Assembly (NCBI GenBank): GCA_030710605.1
Contig: CP092869.1
Coordinates: forward strand, 16,225,494-16,289,493
Direction: 5' to 3'
Length of the DNA stretch: 64,000 nucleotides
DNA from: Cordylochernes scorpioides
Taxonomy: Eukaryota > Arthropoda > Arachnida > Pseudoscorpiones > Chernetidae
In this document: in pieces, positions 21,019 through 31,287 of the stretch
How positions within the stretch are numbered: the first letter of the stretch is position 1
Layout: every line of letters begins with the position of its first letter
Program-made: the position numbers and the translations under genes
Notes under the pieces: model-generated
Database searches by the model: none
What the model saw: only the letters and a program-made list of their open reading frames with translations
Told to the model about the DNA's origin: nothing

Positions 21019-21290
21019 CTGGTTTATTACTTTGGATATATGTAAAGTTAGAGGCTGCCTAGTCGGTATTCATAGTTCTTTAAATTAAAGATACTTCGGC
21101 CAGTAAATCTTTTTTGTTATCTCGACGTTTCGACAAAAATCTTTTGTCCTCGTCAGGAGCAAACAAAAATTAAAACATTTGGCAAAGCGTTAAAAATTAT
21201 TCAATTTTTTTTGTTCGCTCCTGACGAGGACAAACGTTGAGACAATAAAAAGGAGATTTACTGGCCGATTAATTTGAAGAAATACTTAGG
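21019..21290. mobile_element. Inverted element with hammerhead family C
   Basis: Two opposed arms carry a ribozyme at 21121-21159 (minus) and a damaged one at about 21219-21244 (plus; CTGACGAGGACAAACG, with GAAA deleted). Arms end in AAATTAAAGATACTTCGGCC and TTTACTGGCCGATTAATTTG. The counterpart is at 55415-55665. Confidence 0.6.
21121..21159 (-). ncRNA. Hammerhead ribozyme, family C
   Basis: Minus strand: CTC/GAG stem I (3 bp), CTGACGA (21150-21156), a 7 bp stem II GACAAAA/TTTTGTC with one bulged G, GAAAC, GTC (21124-21126). The core is complete; stem III is minimal. Confidence 0.7.
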
Positions 21291-21786
21291 ATATATGTAA
21301 ATATGTATGTTTTTAAATATAATTATTTGGATACATCTATATCTCTTCATGATTTGATTCTTAACTTTGAGAGAGGGAGACGGTTGAAGATTGGTAGAGT
21401 TTAAATGACATCTTGTCAATACGGGTGCACACATCGCGATGAGGGTGGCAAAAATGGGTGAAATATATGCTATGTGAAATGTACATGGCGTCACCGCTCA
21501 GAGTTTGATGGAGGATCGCCGGAAGGTCTCCAGCGACACCACGTATTTCGCGATCTACGAGGAAAGCATATATCGAATGCTTCGCCGCTGAGGAGATGGC
21601 GTGGTTCTCAAGGCTCACCGCCTTTGTATATGCATTTATATATATCTCTAACAATATTGAAGAAATACTATCATTTCACCATAGAGAGTTAGTTCTTAGT
21701 TGTAGAGTGTTAAGAACTATAAAGTATGTGTTTATCCATTCCAATATAATGTATTTTACAAACAGCATTTTTCACTTATTATACAA
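21291..21786. other. No gene recognised
   Basis: Shared with about 55666-56142. Several overlapping short frames, none with a recognisable domain or preserved between copies. Confidence 0.45.
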
Positions 21787-22010
21787 CAACTACAAAAGCC
21801 TTTATTGAGGACCTCTCGTCCTATAAAGGATTCGCCAGTTTACAGAGTAATTGAAGAGAACTAAGAATACAGAGATATATGTAGTAGGTATAGTATAGTA
21901 TTTTCTACACTGTGACTATATACAACAGCAGCAACAAGCCTTTTACTGGAATCAAAGTCCCATACAGGATTCGTCATTCTAATCCTGACAAAGATTATTT
22001 ACATATAATT
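21787..22010 (-). mobile_element. Two LINE 3' tails
   Basis: Pieces at about 21787-21880 (AAAAGCCTTTATTGAGGACC) and 21924-22010 (CAGCAACAAGCCTTTTACTG, CCCATACAGGATTCG) match the 3' end of the LINE at 42118-42506 in reverse, including its TTG-type tail. The counterpart is at 56145-56370. Confidence 0.6.
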
Positions 22011-22230
22011 ATTTGCATCAATTAGATCTTGACCTCACGGACAATACAGCAGCTCACTTCTTTTTTCTAGATTTAATTCATTTTGTCTCCTCTCTAATTG
22101 TAAATACGCTGCTGTATCATCATAAGCATAAATAAATAAATAAATAAATTAGATTATGTATATAGCTTCCTCTTCTCTTCAGCCGTCTTCCAAAATTTGA
22201 ACAACGCTTTTTCACTTATTATAAACGAAT

Positions 22231-22514
22231 ATAAAACGACATTTGAAAATTATCCGGCATGTGTTTCTTTTCAACGAAAAACACAATTTATTTTAAGGAG
22301 AAATAACGATTTTTTCTAACCTTAGGGATGAAGTATGAAAGGATGAATTGTGAAGAGTAATGATAAACGGAAAAATAAAAGTGTCCAGGGATGGGAATCG
22401 AACCCACAGTGTTACGCTTACCGGGTAGATGCCATGTCCACTAAGCTACCCTGGACATATTTTTCCGTTCGTTGAAGAGAAACACATGCGGGATAATTTC
22501 GAATGTCGTTTTAC
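22231..22514 (-). mobile_element. SINE-1 with full tRNA-like head plus inverted arm
   Basis: The minus-strand tRNA-like head at 22383-22456 has a perfect 7 bp acceptor GTCCAGG/CCTGGAC, A box TAGCTTAGTGG and B box GGTTCGATTCC; its anticodon arm does not pair well. The body runs to 22231. A short inverted arm lies beyond the head. The counterpart is at 56461-56747. Confidence 0.7.
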
Positions 22515-22619
22515 AATTACAAGCCGTATTATATTATATTATATTATAAACGAATATAATAATGCTAGAAAGATTTAAGACTTTCTATATGACGCTCTGC
22601 CCTTTTTTAACAAAATATT

Positions 22620-22700
22620 GGCAGGATCTGGCTCATCAGTGATTTCGCCAGTTCAATCTAAAAGACCGCTCGTTTGTAGCTGTTCTGCTTATTTATCCGG
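22620..22700 (-). repeat. Short family M relic
   Basis: Minus strand CTGGC-GAAA-TCA-CTGATGA-GCCAG: the M core with the second helix deleted, leaving a hairpin. The counterpart is near 56870. Confidence 0.5.
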
Positions 22701-23317
22701 AAATTTGACATCGCCAAGGATTACTCTAAATTGACAAAAAAAAAAAAGAATTCGACATCAGACGACGTTTTATTCATTATATATGTCCTCTTGTAGAATG
22801 GCAGAGATGTCTGAAAGCTTGCGATGGTATTTGAAATACAATTTTAAAACTGCTGGACCGTGACGGCGGGGCGGTTAACTTCGGCAACACCGGAGCTGAC
22901 GTCATACCCGTACTTTCATAATCTGTTTTTGTATCCTGCATCGGCGTAGCCGCGCTGACTTATATTTTCTTTCCCCATGATTACCATTTCATCAATATAT
23001 ATGATCCTTTCACCTTGTTGTAGTTAATAAAAGAATAATTAACGTTAAGCGCTGTGTGTGTGTAATCAAATTGAAATACAACAAAAACTCCGGAAACCTT
23101 TATAATTGTTTAAATAGATAAGGATAGATGGTTGTACGTGATTCTTGCACGTCGCAAGTTGCCGTCCTATAGTGTGTTCTACAGGTTCAAGTTAACGTCT
23201 GTTCCAAGCTCGAGGATGGAGGTACCATTCATCGGGATTCTACACTCGCATTGAAGCAGTTTTATAAACTAACTAATATTTGAATGAGCAAAATTTGGGA
23301 CAAAAATTATGAAATAA
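22701..23317. promoter_or_regulatory. Unassigned block with a CRE
   Basis: GC-richer patch at about 22850-22960 containing the palindromic CRE TGACGTCA (22897-22904), unchanged in copy 2 (57124-57131). It could be a promoter fragment of an element. No ORF. Confidence 0.25.
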
Positions 23318-23640
23318 AAAAGGCATCTCCTTATCGTGCAATTGAAAGTTGCTGATGGCTTGCGCCATCTATCGGAATAAATATCAACTATTCTCGTTGA
23401 TTTCTAATTATTCCAGAATTGGCCAATTCTTGATTAATCAAGAAAAGCTAACCACTTACGCGTTTAATCAAGAATGGGTAATTGGCCCATTCTGGAATAA
23501 TTAGAAATCAACGAGAATAGTTGATATTTATTCCGATAGATGGCGCAAGCCATCAGCAGCTTTCAGTTACACGATAAGGAGATGCCTTTTTCATAATTTA
23601 TGCAACTTATCCCAGTACAATATCACATTTGTACTGTTTC
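23318..23640. mobile_element. PLE-A palindromic element, ribozyme deleted
   Basis: Both inverted ends AAAAAGGCATCTCCTTATCG and CGATAAGGAGATGCCTTTTT are present with facing bodies. The centre keeps AACCAC and ACGCGTTT, but CTGATGA and stem II are gone. The counterpart is at about 57544-57880. Confidence 0.6.
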
Positions 23641-24117
23641 CAGATATAAGTTTCTTTACTTCCAAGTTTTCGAGCAAAACTGTACAACGGGCAAATCCAA
23701 AATAAATGAAGTGAGATGTGGCATGGATGAGATTGGTCTCGAAATATTCGAATGACCAAAAATAAGAGCAAAGAGTTTCTTTGAGATTCTCGAAAGCTTG
23801 CAACACTCAAAAATAAAGAACAAATTCCCCTGTTTTTTGCTCATTAGAATATTTCTGGAGAACTATCTCTCGCCTTAACTAATATTACTTCAATGGGGCT
23901 CTCTGTTGTTGTTTAAAATTCACCACTCAGTGTAAGTAGCTAAATCACATCTTGTAATCCGTCTCAGCGCGTGGAGATAGAAATTCAAGATAGGATGTCT
24001 CACAGTATTCTTATTAAGCTGGAAATATCAAGATTCCAAGAATAATTTTCTTTTTAACATTTTTTATTCCTAAATCTCTATAGCTTTTGGGCATGGAACC
24101 CCTTCTTTAGGAGAAAT
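23641..24117. other. No gene recognised
   Basis: Shared with about 57881-58358. Three overlapping minus-strand frames are present; none is preserved or recognisable. Confidence 0.45.
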
Positions 24118-24240
24118 ACACACACAGACACACACATACACAAAAGCCTTTATTAGGGACATGCCCCATACAGATTCTCCCAATTAGGTAAGGTAATAAT
24201 TGTGTTATTTACATAGAAATTGAACTGGCTTTACTCTTCG
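24118..24240 (-). mobile_element. LINE 3' tail
   Basis: An AC-rich stretch followed by AAAAGCCTTTATTAGGGACA and CCATACAGATTCTCCC. The counterpart 58359-58470 has a longer, pure AC repeat. Confidence 0.55.
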
Positions 24241-24386
24241 TCTCAAAGTCATTCACTTGTTGACTGGTCCTTACATAATGATGATCTAAAATATTCTACA
24301 GGAGAAATACACAATACAATAAATCACCAGAAGAAGTTTATAATCAAATACTATTTTACATATTTACATAAAACTGATGTAGTATT

Positions 24387-24644
24387 TATTTATTTTTATT
24401 TAACAGTTGGGAGAGACACGCCATATCCACAATTTGGATAATTGCGTGTATATTTTAAATTATATACAATTAATACAATTGAACATTAAAATTAAACGTT
24501 CAATGTCAAATTTTACATATAGCAATTATAAGTAGTAGCTTGAAATATGTACAGTCAACGCTTTCGCCTCAAAATATACATCCTGCAGAATCTATTAAAC
24601 TTGATGTATTGGTCTTTATTGCAAGCAGCTTGTTTTGTTGTATT
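24387..24644 (-). mobile_element. Retroelement insertion, copy 1 only
   Basis: Flanked by ATGTAGTATT at 24377-24386 and 24645-24654; copy 2 has a single copy near 58630. On the minus strand the 3' end is a TAAA-type tail next to GGCGTGTCTCTCCC. Similar sequence at about 48970-49020. The family is unknown. Confidence 0.7.
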
Positions 24645-24865
24645 ATGTAGTATTCTTCTTGTCCCTAGTTACATGGAGAAAGACAAAATTTGACAGTTTC
24701 ACCTTGTCTATCAACGTAACCAGTCAAATATGTTTACAAAGTTTTCTCTGATTCATTGACAGATGGGAGCTTTGTACCACCAGTTCTAGAGTTCAACGGA
24801 GAGTTGAGGGTATCGTTAGAAAATTAATCTAAAAGACAATGTGGTACCTCACCACCAAGTATAGC

Positions 24866-25330
24866 AACAACAACAAAGCTTTATTAAGACCTTCTTCTTC
24901 TTTCTTATCTTAACTCAATCAAGCTTGTAGGGTTTGAGATATTTGACAACCATCATGACTGTGGAAGTAGAATGCCTTTTGTCATTAAGACTGGGAGCAC
25001 TACTCAGTAGCAGGCCGACTTAGCTCCAAAAGAAATGGCCGCTTCTGACATGAGGAACAGACGCCATGTGCAGCCGCTCCTAACATGGAGTAAAAACGCT
25101 GCTCATCCTGTATCCCTGGAGCCCTTACAGGGTACTATCAGCATGGACAGCTGAGCCCAGGTTTTTTAGTGAGCTTGTTACTGCTCCCCCTCCTCCTTTT
25201 CATCCGAGCTTGGGACCGGCAAAGGCGGAGATTAAGAACTTATAGTCTTATACAGATTCTCCGAGCAGAAATGCAGGGTATATGTTGGAATAAGAGTAAT
25301 AGCACCAGTAATCAGCAATGTTATTTACAG
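24866..25330 (-). mobile_element. LINE 3' tail split by another LINE
   Basis: The outer element (CAACAAAGCTTTATTAAGACC ... TATAGTCTTATACAGATTC) is interrupted by 24894-25230. Copy 2 has the uninterrupted outer element at about 58852-58960. Confidence 0.6.
24894..25230 (-). mobile_element. LINE 3' end (GCCGGTCCC family), copy 1 only
   Basis: The minus-strand element starts at CTCCGCCTTTGCCGGTCCC and ends AGATAAGAAAGAAGAAG. Target duplication ATTAAGACCTT / ATTAAGAACTT (24883-24893 and 25231-25241); empty in copy 2. Confidence 0.75.
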
Positions 25331-25452
25331 CGTATTAAATATGGGTAAAAAAAGAAAGAAAAGGCTTAGCATAAACTTATATTTGATACAAACAGTCGAG
25401 AACAAGCAGTTATTTTTCTTAAAGAACAATAATTAGAATAATTGAGACAGTA

Positions 25453-25636
25453 CAGTAGAACAACCTCCATGAGAGGACACTCGCGCTAGAGGGCACTTCT
25501 CTGTAAAGGACAGTTTTCATTTGCAAAATTACCATTTTTACTATTTAGTAACTTTCCGGTAAGAGGACATCTCTCCGTAAAGGACACTTTGGCTCTGTAA
25601 TTAGGTGTTGTCCTTTACAGGGAGGTAGTTCTACTG
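25453..25636. mobile_element. pogo/Tigger-like MITE
   Basis: Terminal inverted repeats CAGTAGAACAACCTCC and GGAGGTAGTTCTACTG, TA duplication on both sides, and a body of alternating AGAGGACA and AAAGGACA. The CAGTAGAACCTCC-type end is typical of pogo-class elements. The counterpart is at 59096-59269. Confidence 0.8.
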
Positions 25637-25909
25637 TAATATAAATAAATATTGGGCATCTATACAGTTTCATACATGGATGGATCAAGGGAAGAGGGTT
25701 GTCTAAAGTCAGAATATAAAGTCTTAGCGGTTGATTAATTAGTTCATTAACCCAGTTGTTCAGTAGAAGACACCGGATTCATTAGCTTACTTCGAACCAC
25801 CAAGTATAGCTGGAATTGCTATTACCATTGTGTAAGTTGTTTTTTTCTTCTTCTTCTTGGGCTCCAGCAGGAGTCGAGATAAGGCGAGATGTCTTAATTT
25901 ATTATAGAT

Positions 25910-26323
25910 ATGTGGATATGTAATGCACTAAAGCATGGAATATGGTTAGACACCATGGGATACCATCCCTTAGTATCAGAAAAATGCTATGGGCATCAAT
26001 CTTACGGCCAGCATGACCAACCAACCAACCCTATGGCTCCAAGAAGGGCGCCACGGATCAAGGCCAAGCCTCGAGCACGTTTCAAGGCCACGCAATCTGG
26101 AACAGGTGTCGGCGCCATCTTGAAACAATATACGCAAAAAATGGCGGCGCGAGCTAAATATAGGTCGTGTCCTACATCAGACTCGTCTGCCTGTGTTTTG
26201 TCGACCGTTTGCATATTCATACTTCCCACACGGATCGTTTGGCTTCAAACAGATGCATTGTGGGATATGGGGTCGTCGTCTGTTAGTATCAGAGCTTGTT
26301 TCCTGTTGGGGTTACATCCTTGA
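25910..26323. promoter_or_regulatory. CpG-rich block with two YY1-type sites and open frames
   Basis: GC-rich patch at about 26030-26170. AAGATGGCGCC (minus, starting near 26121) and AAAATGGCGGCG (plus, about 26138) are opposed YY1-type sites. A 137-codon plus-strand frame spans the block in both copies but with three silent and three replacement differences, so coding is not supported. On the minus strand an ATG at 26118 opens 37 codons to a possible donor at 26005. The counterpart is at 59543-59956. Confidence 0.3.
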
Positions 26324-27290
26324 ATTTTGACCATTTTCTGGAAATATATAAATTAGTAGAGATTGTCATTTGTACCATGCCAGTTGAGTTTAAGCTGAGG
26401 CATTGTGGAACACGGGGTCATTGCTTGTTTGAAAGCTCGTTTACCTTTGAGGATACACATCTTTGAATTTTGACTATTTTCTGTGAAATTATGGATTAGT
26501 AAAGATTGTCGTTTGTACCGTGCCAGTTGAATTTAAGCTGAGGCATTGTGGAACATGGGGTCATTGCTTGTTTGCAAGCTCGTTTACCTTTGAGGATACA
26601 CATCCTTGAAATTTGACTATTTTCTGTGAAATTATGGATTAGTAAAGATTGTCATATGTTCCGAACCAGTTGAGTTTAAGAAGAGGTATTGTGGAATAAA
26701 GGGTCATTGCTTGCTTGCAAGCTCGTTTACCTTTGAGGATACACATCCTTGAATTTTGACTATTTTCTGTGAAATTATGGATTAGTAAAGATTGTCATAT
26801 GTTCCGAACCAGTTGAGTTTAAGAAGAGGTATTGTGGGGTCATTGCTTGTTTGTTTAAAGCTCGTTTCCCATTGAGGATACTCATCCTTGAATTTTGACC
26901 ATTTTCTGGAAATTTATAGATTAGTAAAGGTAGTCATATGTTCCGAACCAGTTGAGTTTAAGAAGAGGTATTGTGGGGTCATTGCTTGTTTGTTTGCAAG
27001 CTCGTTTACCTTTGAGGATACACACCCTTGAATTTTGACTATTTTCTGTGAAATTATGGATTAGTAAATATTCTCATATCTCCAGCACCAGTTGAGCTTA
27101 GGCAGAGGTATTGTGAAATAAAGGGTCATTGCTTGTTTGTTTGCAAGCTCGTTTCCCTTTGAAGATACACATCCTTGAATTTTTAAATATTTTCTGTGAA
27201 ATTATACACGACTTTACACAATTATACACTTGTAGATTAGTAGAGATAGTCATTTATCCCGTGCAAGTTGAGTTTAAGCTGAGGTATGGG
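26322..27290 (+). repeat. ~143 bp minisatellite, about seven units
   Basis: Units share TTTGAGGATACACATCCTTG, GACTATTTTCTGTGAAATTA and GGGTCATTGCTTG, spaced 143-145 bp. Copy 2 has about five units (59950-60645). Confidence 0.92.
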
Positions 27291-27295
27291 AGAAT

Positions 27296-27430
27296 ATGGA
27301 GAATAGTTGATATTTATTCGGATAGATGGCGCAAGCCATCAGCAACTTTCAGTTGCACGTTAAGGAGATGCCTTTTTCATAATTTATGCACCTTATCCCA
27401 GTACAATATCACATTTGTACTATTTTTTCA
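27296..27430 (+). mobile_element. PLE-A terminal fragment
   Basis: GATAGATGGCGCAAGCCATC, the GGAGATGCCTTTTTC end, and the tail to CATTTGTACTATTTTTTC. No ribozyme. The counterpart is at 60651-60784. Confidence 0.65.
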
Positions 27431-27871
27431 TAATGCTTATATTTATTGCTAAAATTTCATATTACGTGTAAGATATATGGAGACAGGCGCTCACGCCGTC
27501 TATTTTTATAAAATCTATTATTAAATAAAAAGGAAAACTTGTGTAGAAAATTATTTTCTGTACATTTTTTCCTTCAGTGATTGATTTATTGAATAGTATA
27601 TAATAGGGGTCTCTCGCGTGCAAGTATTGTCTCTGTAGGAAGCTATAAATAGACACTCGTCTGACATCTTATTCACTGATTGGTTTTTATTGGCAAACGA
27701 TTATGTTATTTTTATTGTCTGTTTTTTCTTCTTCCCTATATTGACCAATCAAAATGATGGCAGTCGTCCATGTGTTTAGAAACTTGTACGTTTGTATGAA
27801 TAGCAGAAGACATGGGGAAAGGTAATTGTTTATTTACTTTAAATTTCGTGTTTATAGCTGTGATAATTTTG
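27431..27871. other. No gene established
   Basis: AT-rich, with CCAAT-type motifs in both orientations (27680-27690, 27743-27750). A short ATG frame from 27754 to a GT at 27822 shifts phase between copies, so it is not called. Confidence 0.4.
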
Positions 27872-27985
27872 ACAATTAAACAACTTTATTGACATCTCGT
27901 CAATCTTTACACTCAAAGAGAGTTATAAGGTAATAATAATGGTAGGAATGAAGAGAGATATATACAATCGACGTAGGGCACGTCC
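27872..27985 (-). terminator. Poly(A) signal region or LINE 3' end
   Basis: Minus strand: AATAAA at 27884-27889 in GATGTCAATAAAGTTG, about 100 nt past the stop of the coding segment 27989-28243. The sequence also resembles the 3' ends of the LINE tails here (GACGAG..GTC..CAATAAAG), so it may be a LINE terminus. Confidence 0.4.
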
Positions 27986-27988
27986 GGA

Positions 27989-28243
27989 TCAGGAGCTTAA
28001 AGCCGCCTTGAATCTAGATAGATCCCTGCCATTTGGGGAGTTCATGTTCGGAACATGTTTGATGATAATGTCGAAGAATTTGTTGAGAAGAATCTTGTCT
28101 TCAGGCGTGAGTAGCCCAAGGAGGTGCTCCGTTTCTTCTTCGTAATAGACCGCGATATCCATCCTGACCACATTATTCTTGTTATATAGGGAGTGCAGGA
28201 ATTCTCGATCCTTCAATCGGATGAGTAACTTTTTATAGAGTAT
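27989..28243 (-). CDS. C-terminal coding segment, product unknown
   Basis: About 84 codons open from just after an in-frame TAA (28244-28246) to TGA at 27989. The segment reads LKDREFLHSLYNKNN, then AVYYEEETEHLLGLLTPEDK, then NKFFDIIIKHVPNMNS, and ends FKAALSS. It looks soluble and has no motif I recognise. Compared with 61348-61590 there are three differences over about 250 nt (CTA/CTG, ACG/ACT, CTT/CTC), all silent, as expected under protein constraint. It may be the terminal exon of a minus-strand gene whose upstream exons lie across the gap, or the end of a recently active LINE ORF. AATAAA follows about 100 nt downstream. Confidence 0.55.
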   Translation of the reverse strand: MLYKKLLIRLKDREFLHSLYNKNNVVRMDIAVYYEEETEHLLGLLTPEDKILLNKFFDIIIKHVPNMNSPNGRDLSRFKAALSS

Positions 28244-28273
28244 TTAGTTGTAGTATTGTGTAGTATATATATT

Positions 28274-28373
28274 NNNNNNNNNNNNNNNNNNNNNNNNNNN
28301 NNNNNNNNNNNNNNNNNNNNNNNNNNNNNNNNNNNNNNNNNNNNNNNNNNNNNNNNNNNNNNNNNNNNNNNNN
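28274..28373. other. Assembly gap (100 N)
   Basis: A run of exactly 100 N, the usual size for a scaffold gap of unknown length. It interrupts copy 1 at the point corresponding to about 61900 in copy 2, so the two large copies come from different contigs. Confidence 0.99.
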
Positions 28374-28530
28374 ATCTAAAGAAGCGGTCTGGTGGATTAA
28401 ATTGATGAAACCGCTAGGAGGGTTCACCACTGATGAGCCAAACCCTCCCAATATTTTTTCATCGCAGTAAGGACAGTAGAAGTTTGATTTATCTGTGAAA
28501 AGAAACATTCGCGATTTAATGTCTTCATTC
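28374..28530 (+). mobile_element. Family M fragment next to the gap
   Basis: Plus strand: GATGAAACC, AGGAGGG, CACTGATGAGCCA, CCCTCCCA and the outer GCAGTAAGGACAGTAGAAG. The first helix has decayed (TTGAT against GCCAA). The 5' part is lost in the gap. Confidence 0.6.
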
Positions 28531-28599
28531 GTTATATAGATATTTAAAAGTACAAACGGCAACTAATCGTGTCCACAGAGAGTAACGTAAAAATGGATT

Positions 28600-28702
28600 C
28601 TCCCCGTGTGGGAGCGAGGTGAGCCAACTTCACATAGAGGTCTCCGAACATTGATCCTGTCACGTGCTGTGACGTCACGGCACCACGTGATACGGCCCTG
28701 AG
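28600..28702 (+). promoter_or_regulatory. Candidate promoter: CRE plus two CACGTG E-boxes
   Basis: CACGTG at 28661-28666 and 28684-28689 flank a perfect palindromic CRE TGACGTCA at 28670-28677, in a CpG-rich patch surrounded by AT-rich DNA. Such spacing is typical of animal promoters bound by CREB/ATF and bHLH factors. A strong donor-like GAGGTGAGC lies at 28617-28625. It is not in either large copy. Confidence 0.45.
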
Positions 28703-28755
28703 ATGGAGATCTGGCCGGTCTCGGAGAACGGAGCGTTTCCCCTCAAGTTTGAACA
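28703..28755 (+). CDS. Candidate first coding exon, product unknown
   Basis: ATG at 28703 in a good Kozak context (G at -3 and +4) opens MEIWPVSENGAFPLKFE and runs into a donor-like GTAAGTTT at 28756. The frame stops (TAA) only inside the putative intron. Third positions are mostly G or C, unlike the surrounding AT-rich DNA. The next 2.5 kb is AT-rich, as for an intron. I do not recognise the peptide. A real gene start is plausible but rests on promoter motifs, codon bias and one splice site. Confidence 0.35.
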
Positions 28756-28757
28756 GT

Positions 28758-31287
28758 AAGTTTCCTTTTTAACATATTTACACACTTCCAAACTCTATGC
28801 AACTTTTTCTAGGTATTCGCTCACAAAATATCCCTTTTTTTCTCTCTGCAACCTGTTCAAACACTTCCCCCTCCCAAGTTATTTTAGGGGTTAGACAGGT
28901 GCAGAAAAAATTTGACCTAGTTTCATTTTGGGTGACGATAAGCTTTTTTAGCTCTCTATCATTATTTATATTTACACACGAGATCTTTTGATATATCTAT
29001 TTTTGATAAAATGTTTTGTATTGTTTATTTTTTGACATGTTAAACTAAAACTTAAGTATCGTTTGTTATTTGAGATAAAATGTTTCATTTAAGTATCATA
29101 CTTAAATATAAATATTTAAATAAATATATTCTAAATACTCTTATATATTTTGTAGGTGTATTTGAAAATTTAAAAAAAATCTTCCTTTAAAATATAAATA
29201 AATTTAATTGAGATTGTTAGTCAAAGAAAATACACATAATATACTGTGTGCTTGGGTTATTTTCGTTAATAGTATATTTTGAATTTACACACTTTTGTCG
29301 GAAGTAATTAGAAAATATAAATGTACGTAAATATCTTTATTTACGGGGCTGCTAACCAAAATGAATGATTTTTGAGCCCCGAAAATATAAATGTACGTTT
29401 AAACTATCAATTTATATGTTGACAGAAGTGATGATATAAATTACATTTTAAAAACACTTAAAATGTAAAAGGAACGAAAAAATGTTACTTAATTTTAATA
29501 ATTAATTTGACGTGTGCGTATATGTGGAATATTAAATGGGAAGAAAATAAGAAGAGGAAGAAAATCAAATTTTAATAGGCCCTCTTTTCTCTTTTATAAC
29601 ACCAAACGAACTTTTTCTTTCAGAATTTATTTAAGAAAATAAACTAATGTTTGTTTATATTTTAAATGTCGATTAAATATATTTTTTATGAAAACACACA
29701 TTATGAATTCCATTGTAAAATATAAAATTTGATTTTGCTTCCAAAATACAACCACGAAAAGTGAAGAAAAAAAAAACACCTTCCATACGGTTATTAATAA
29801 TCAGGTAATAAATAAATGACAACATCTGCTGAAGGAAGAGCTTTTTTTTATACCACGAAAATGATTATATAGATATTCAAAAACATAATTTTTAAATTCA
29901 AATATATCTATACATATGGAAACAATATTTTTAACATGTTCATTTTCTATTTTATAGTAGCTTTATAAGAGAGTGTCAAAATATTACATACTTGTAGCAG
30001 CTGGAAAAAAATGTTGTAATTATTATAATCTAATTATGGCATATATATTAATTTTTCTTTAATTAAATATAAAAACTTAATTACTCTATGAATTGTAAAT
30101 AAAAATAAGAGTAAAAATATTTTGATTAGGAATGATACTTAATATGTTTTAGCTTGCGATAGATATTTGCATTGATGTAAAAAATAATATAATTTACATG
30201 TTTTAAATTTAAAAAATGTTTTCCTTTAATCAACGGTGGTGAATGAATTCTGATTACTGAATCCCTGATAACACTTACATGTTCATAAATAACATAATTT
30301 GTTAAATATATATCAAGCTCAAAATGTTTATCGATAAAATTAAATACACATTTGTATAAACAAAATTATTTTAAAATAATTTCACCTGTTATCAATTTTA
30401 CAAGGTCAAAAAAATTATAAAATAAACTCGAAGTATATTTACATTTAACAAAGCCATACAATAATTTATATCCGAAATGATAATATAATTTAAAAATGAA
30501 CTTTTAAAATATTTATTAAAAGAGAGAGAGGAAAGTATGAAATTCAATAGAATAATTATATATAGAAATATAATTAGAAAAAAAAAGATAAAGTAATCGC
30601 CTATTGGTGCTGCCTAAAGTAACCAAACAGAAGAAAAAAAAATTATTGAATCTTCCTGATGACTACTGCACGGGGAAAATAAGTAAGTTGTGTGCGGTAT
30701 TACATATAGATATATATCTGCATATTGCTAAAATATATATAGGTTGAATTACACGCAATCTATGTTTCCATTGTTAACCCAATGTTGGTTTTTCCCTTAA
30801 AATTTTCTTTGAAAGCAAGCAATAATTTCAAGAGTTTCGATTTGAAATAAGGTTTTACAACTTCCTACCTTTTTTCATTAGCATTTACAGTTACTATATC
30901 ACACTGACAAATATGACACAAAAGATATGTTAAAGGTTATATAATTAAAAAAATATTAATATATTTTTCATTAAAATGTGTGTATTGACATTTAAAGGCA
31001 CAAAAAAAGCTCTTACCGGCGTTTACGGCTTAATTATAAGACAAAATATCATTTATTTCCATTTCCATAACATATCTTTGAATTTAAAGTTAATAAAAAT
31101 ACCGCTCTTTTTTGTTGTTGTTGTTGTTGCAAATCACGAGCATTTGTGAACTCCAAAAATAAATATTTTGTTGTTTTATAAACCGCATTACAAACACCTC
31201 ACATAGATAAATATATCGAGTCGAGTACTAGCAAAACAAAATGGTACTTATTAAAAATATGATAATGTTATTATATATTAAAAATAA
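28758..31287. other. AT-rich single-copy stretch, no gene
   Basis: 2.5 kb of very AT-rich sequence with no ORF, no repeat family seen elsewhere in the window and only short homopolymers. It could be an intron of a gene starting at 28703, or intergenic. Confidence 0.5.

Larger units (their letters stand above)
1..28273 (+). repeat. Copy 1 of a ~30 kb duplicated locus
   Basis: Nearly every block of this interval recurs in the same order and orientation at about 32075-61900. Examples are Helitron 1849-2253 and 34032-34454, the LINE remnant 12960-13262 and 45115-45417, the 112 bp array 19090-20065 and 53672-54525, and the coding segment 27989-28243 and 61348-61590. The copies differ by about one to a few percent substitutions by eye, by array lengths and by insertions. 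Copy 1 begins at or before the window edge and ends at the N gap. Two assembled haplotypes or a real segmental duplication are both possible; the gap at the boundary favours the first. Confidence 0.93.

Noticed and set aside
22383-22456. Functional tRNA gene
   Set aside because: Acceptor, A box and B box are good, but the anticodon stem does not pair and the sequence is the head of a dispersed SINE.
25910-26323. 137-codon protein gene, open in both copies
   Set aside because: Equal numbers of silent and replacement differences, no domain, and overlap with a CpG-rich regulatory-looking patch.
27754-27822. Possible first exon starting MMAVVHVFRN
   Set aside because: A one-base indel between the copies changes the splice phase, and the CCAAT box is only a few bases from the ATG.
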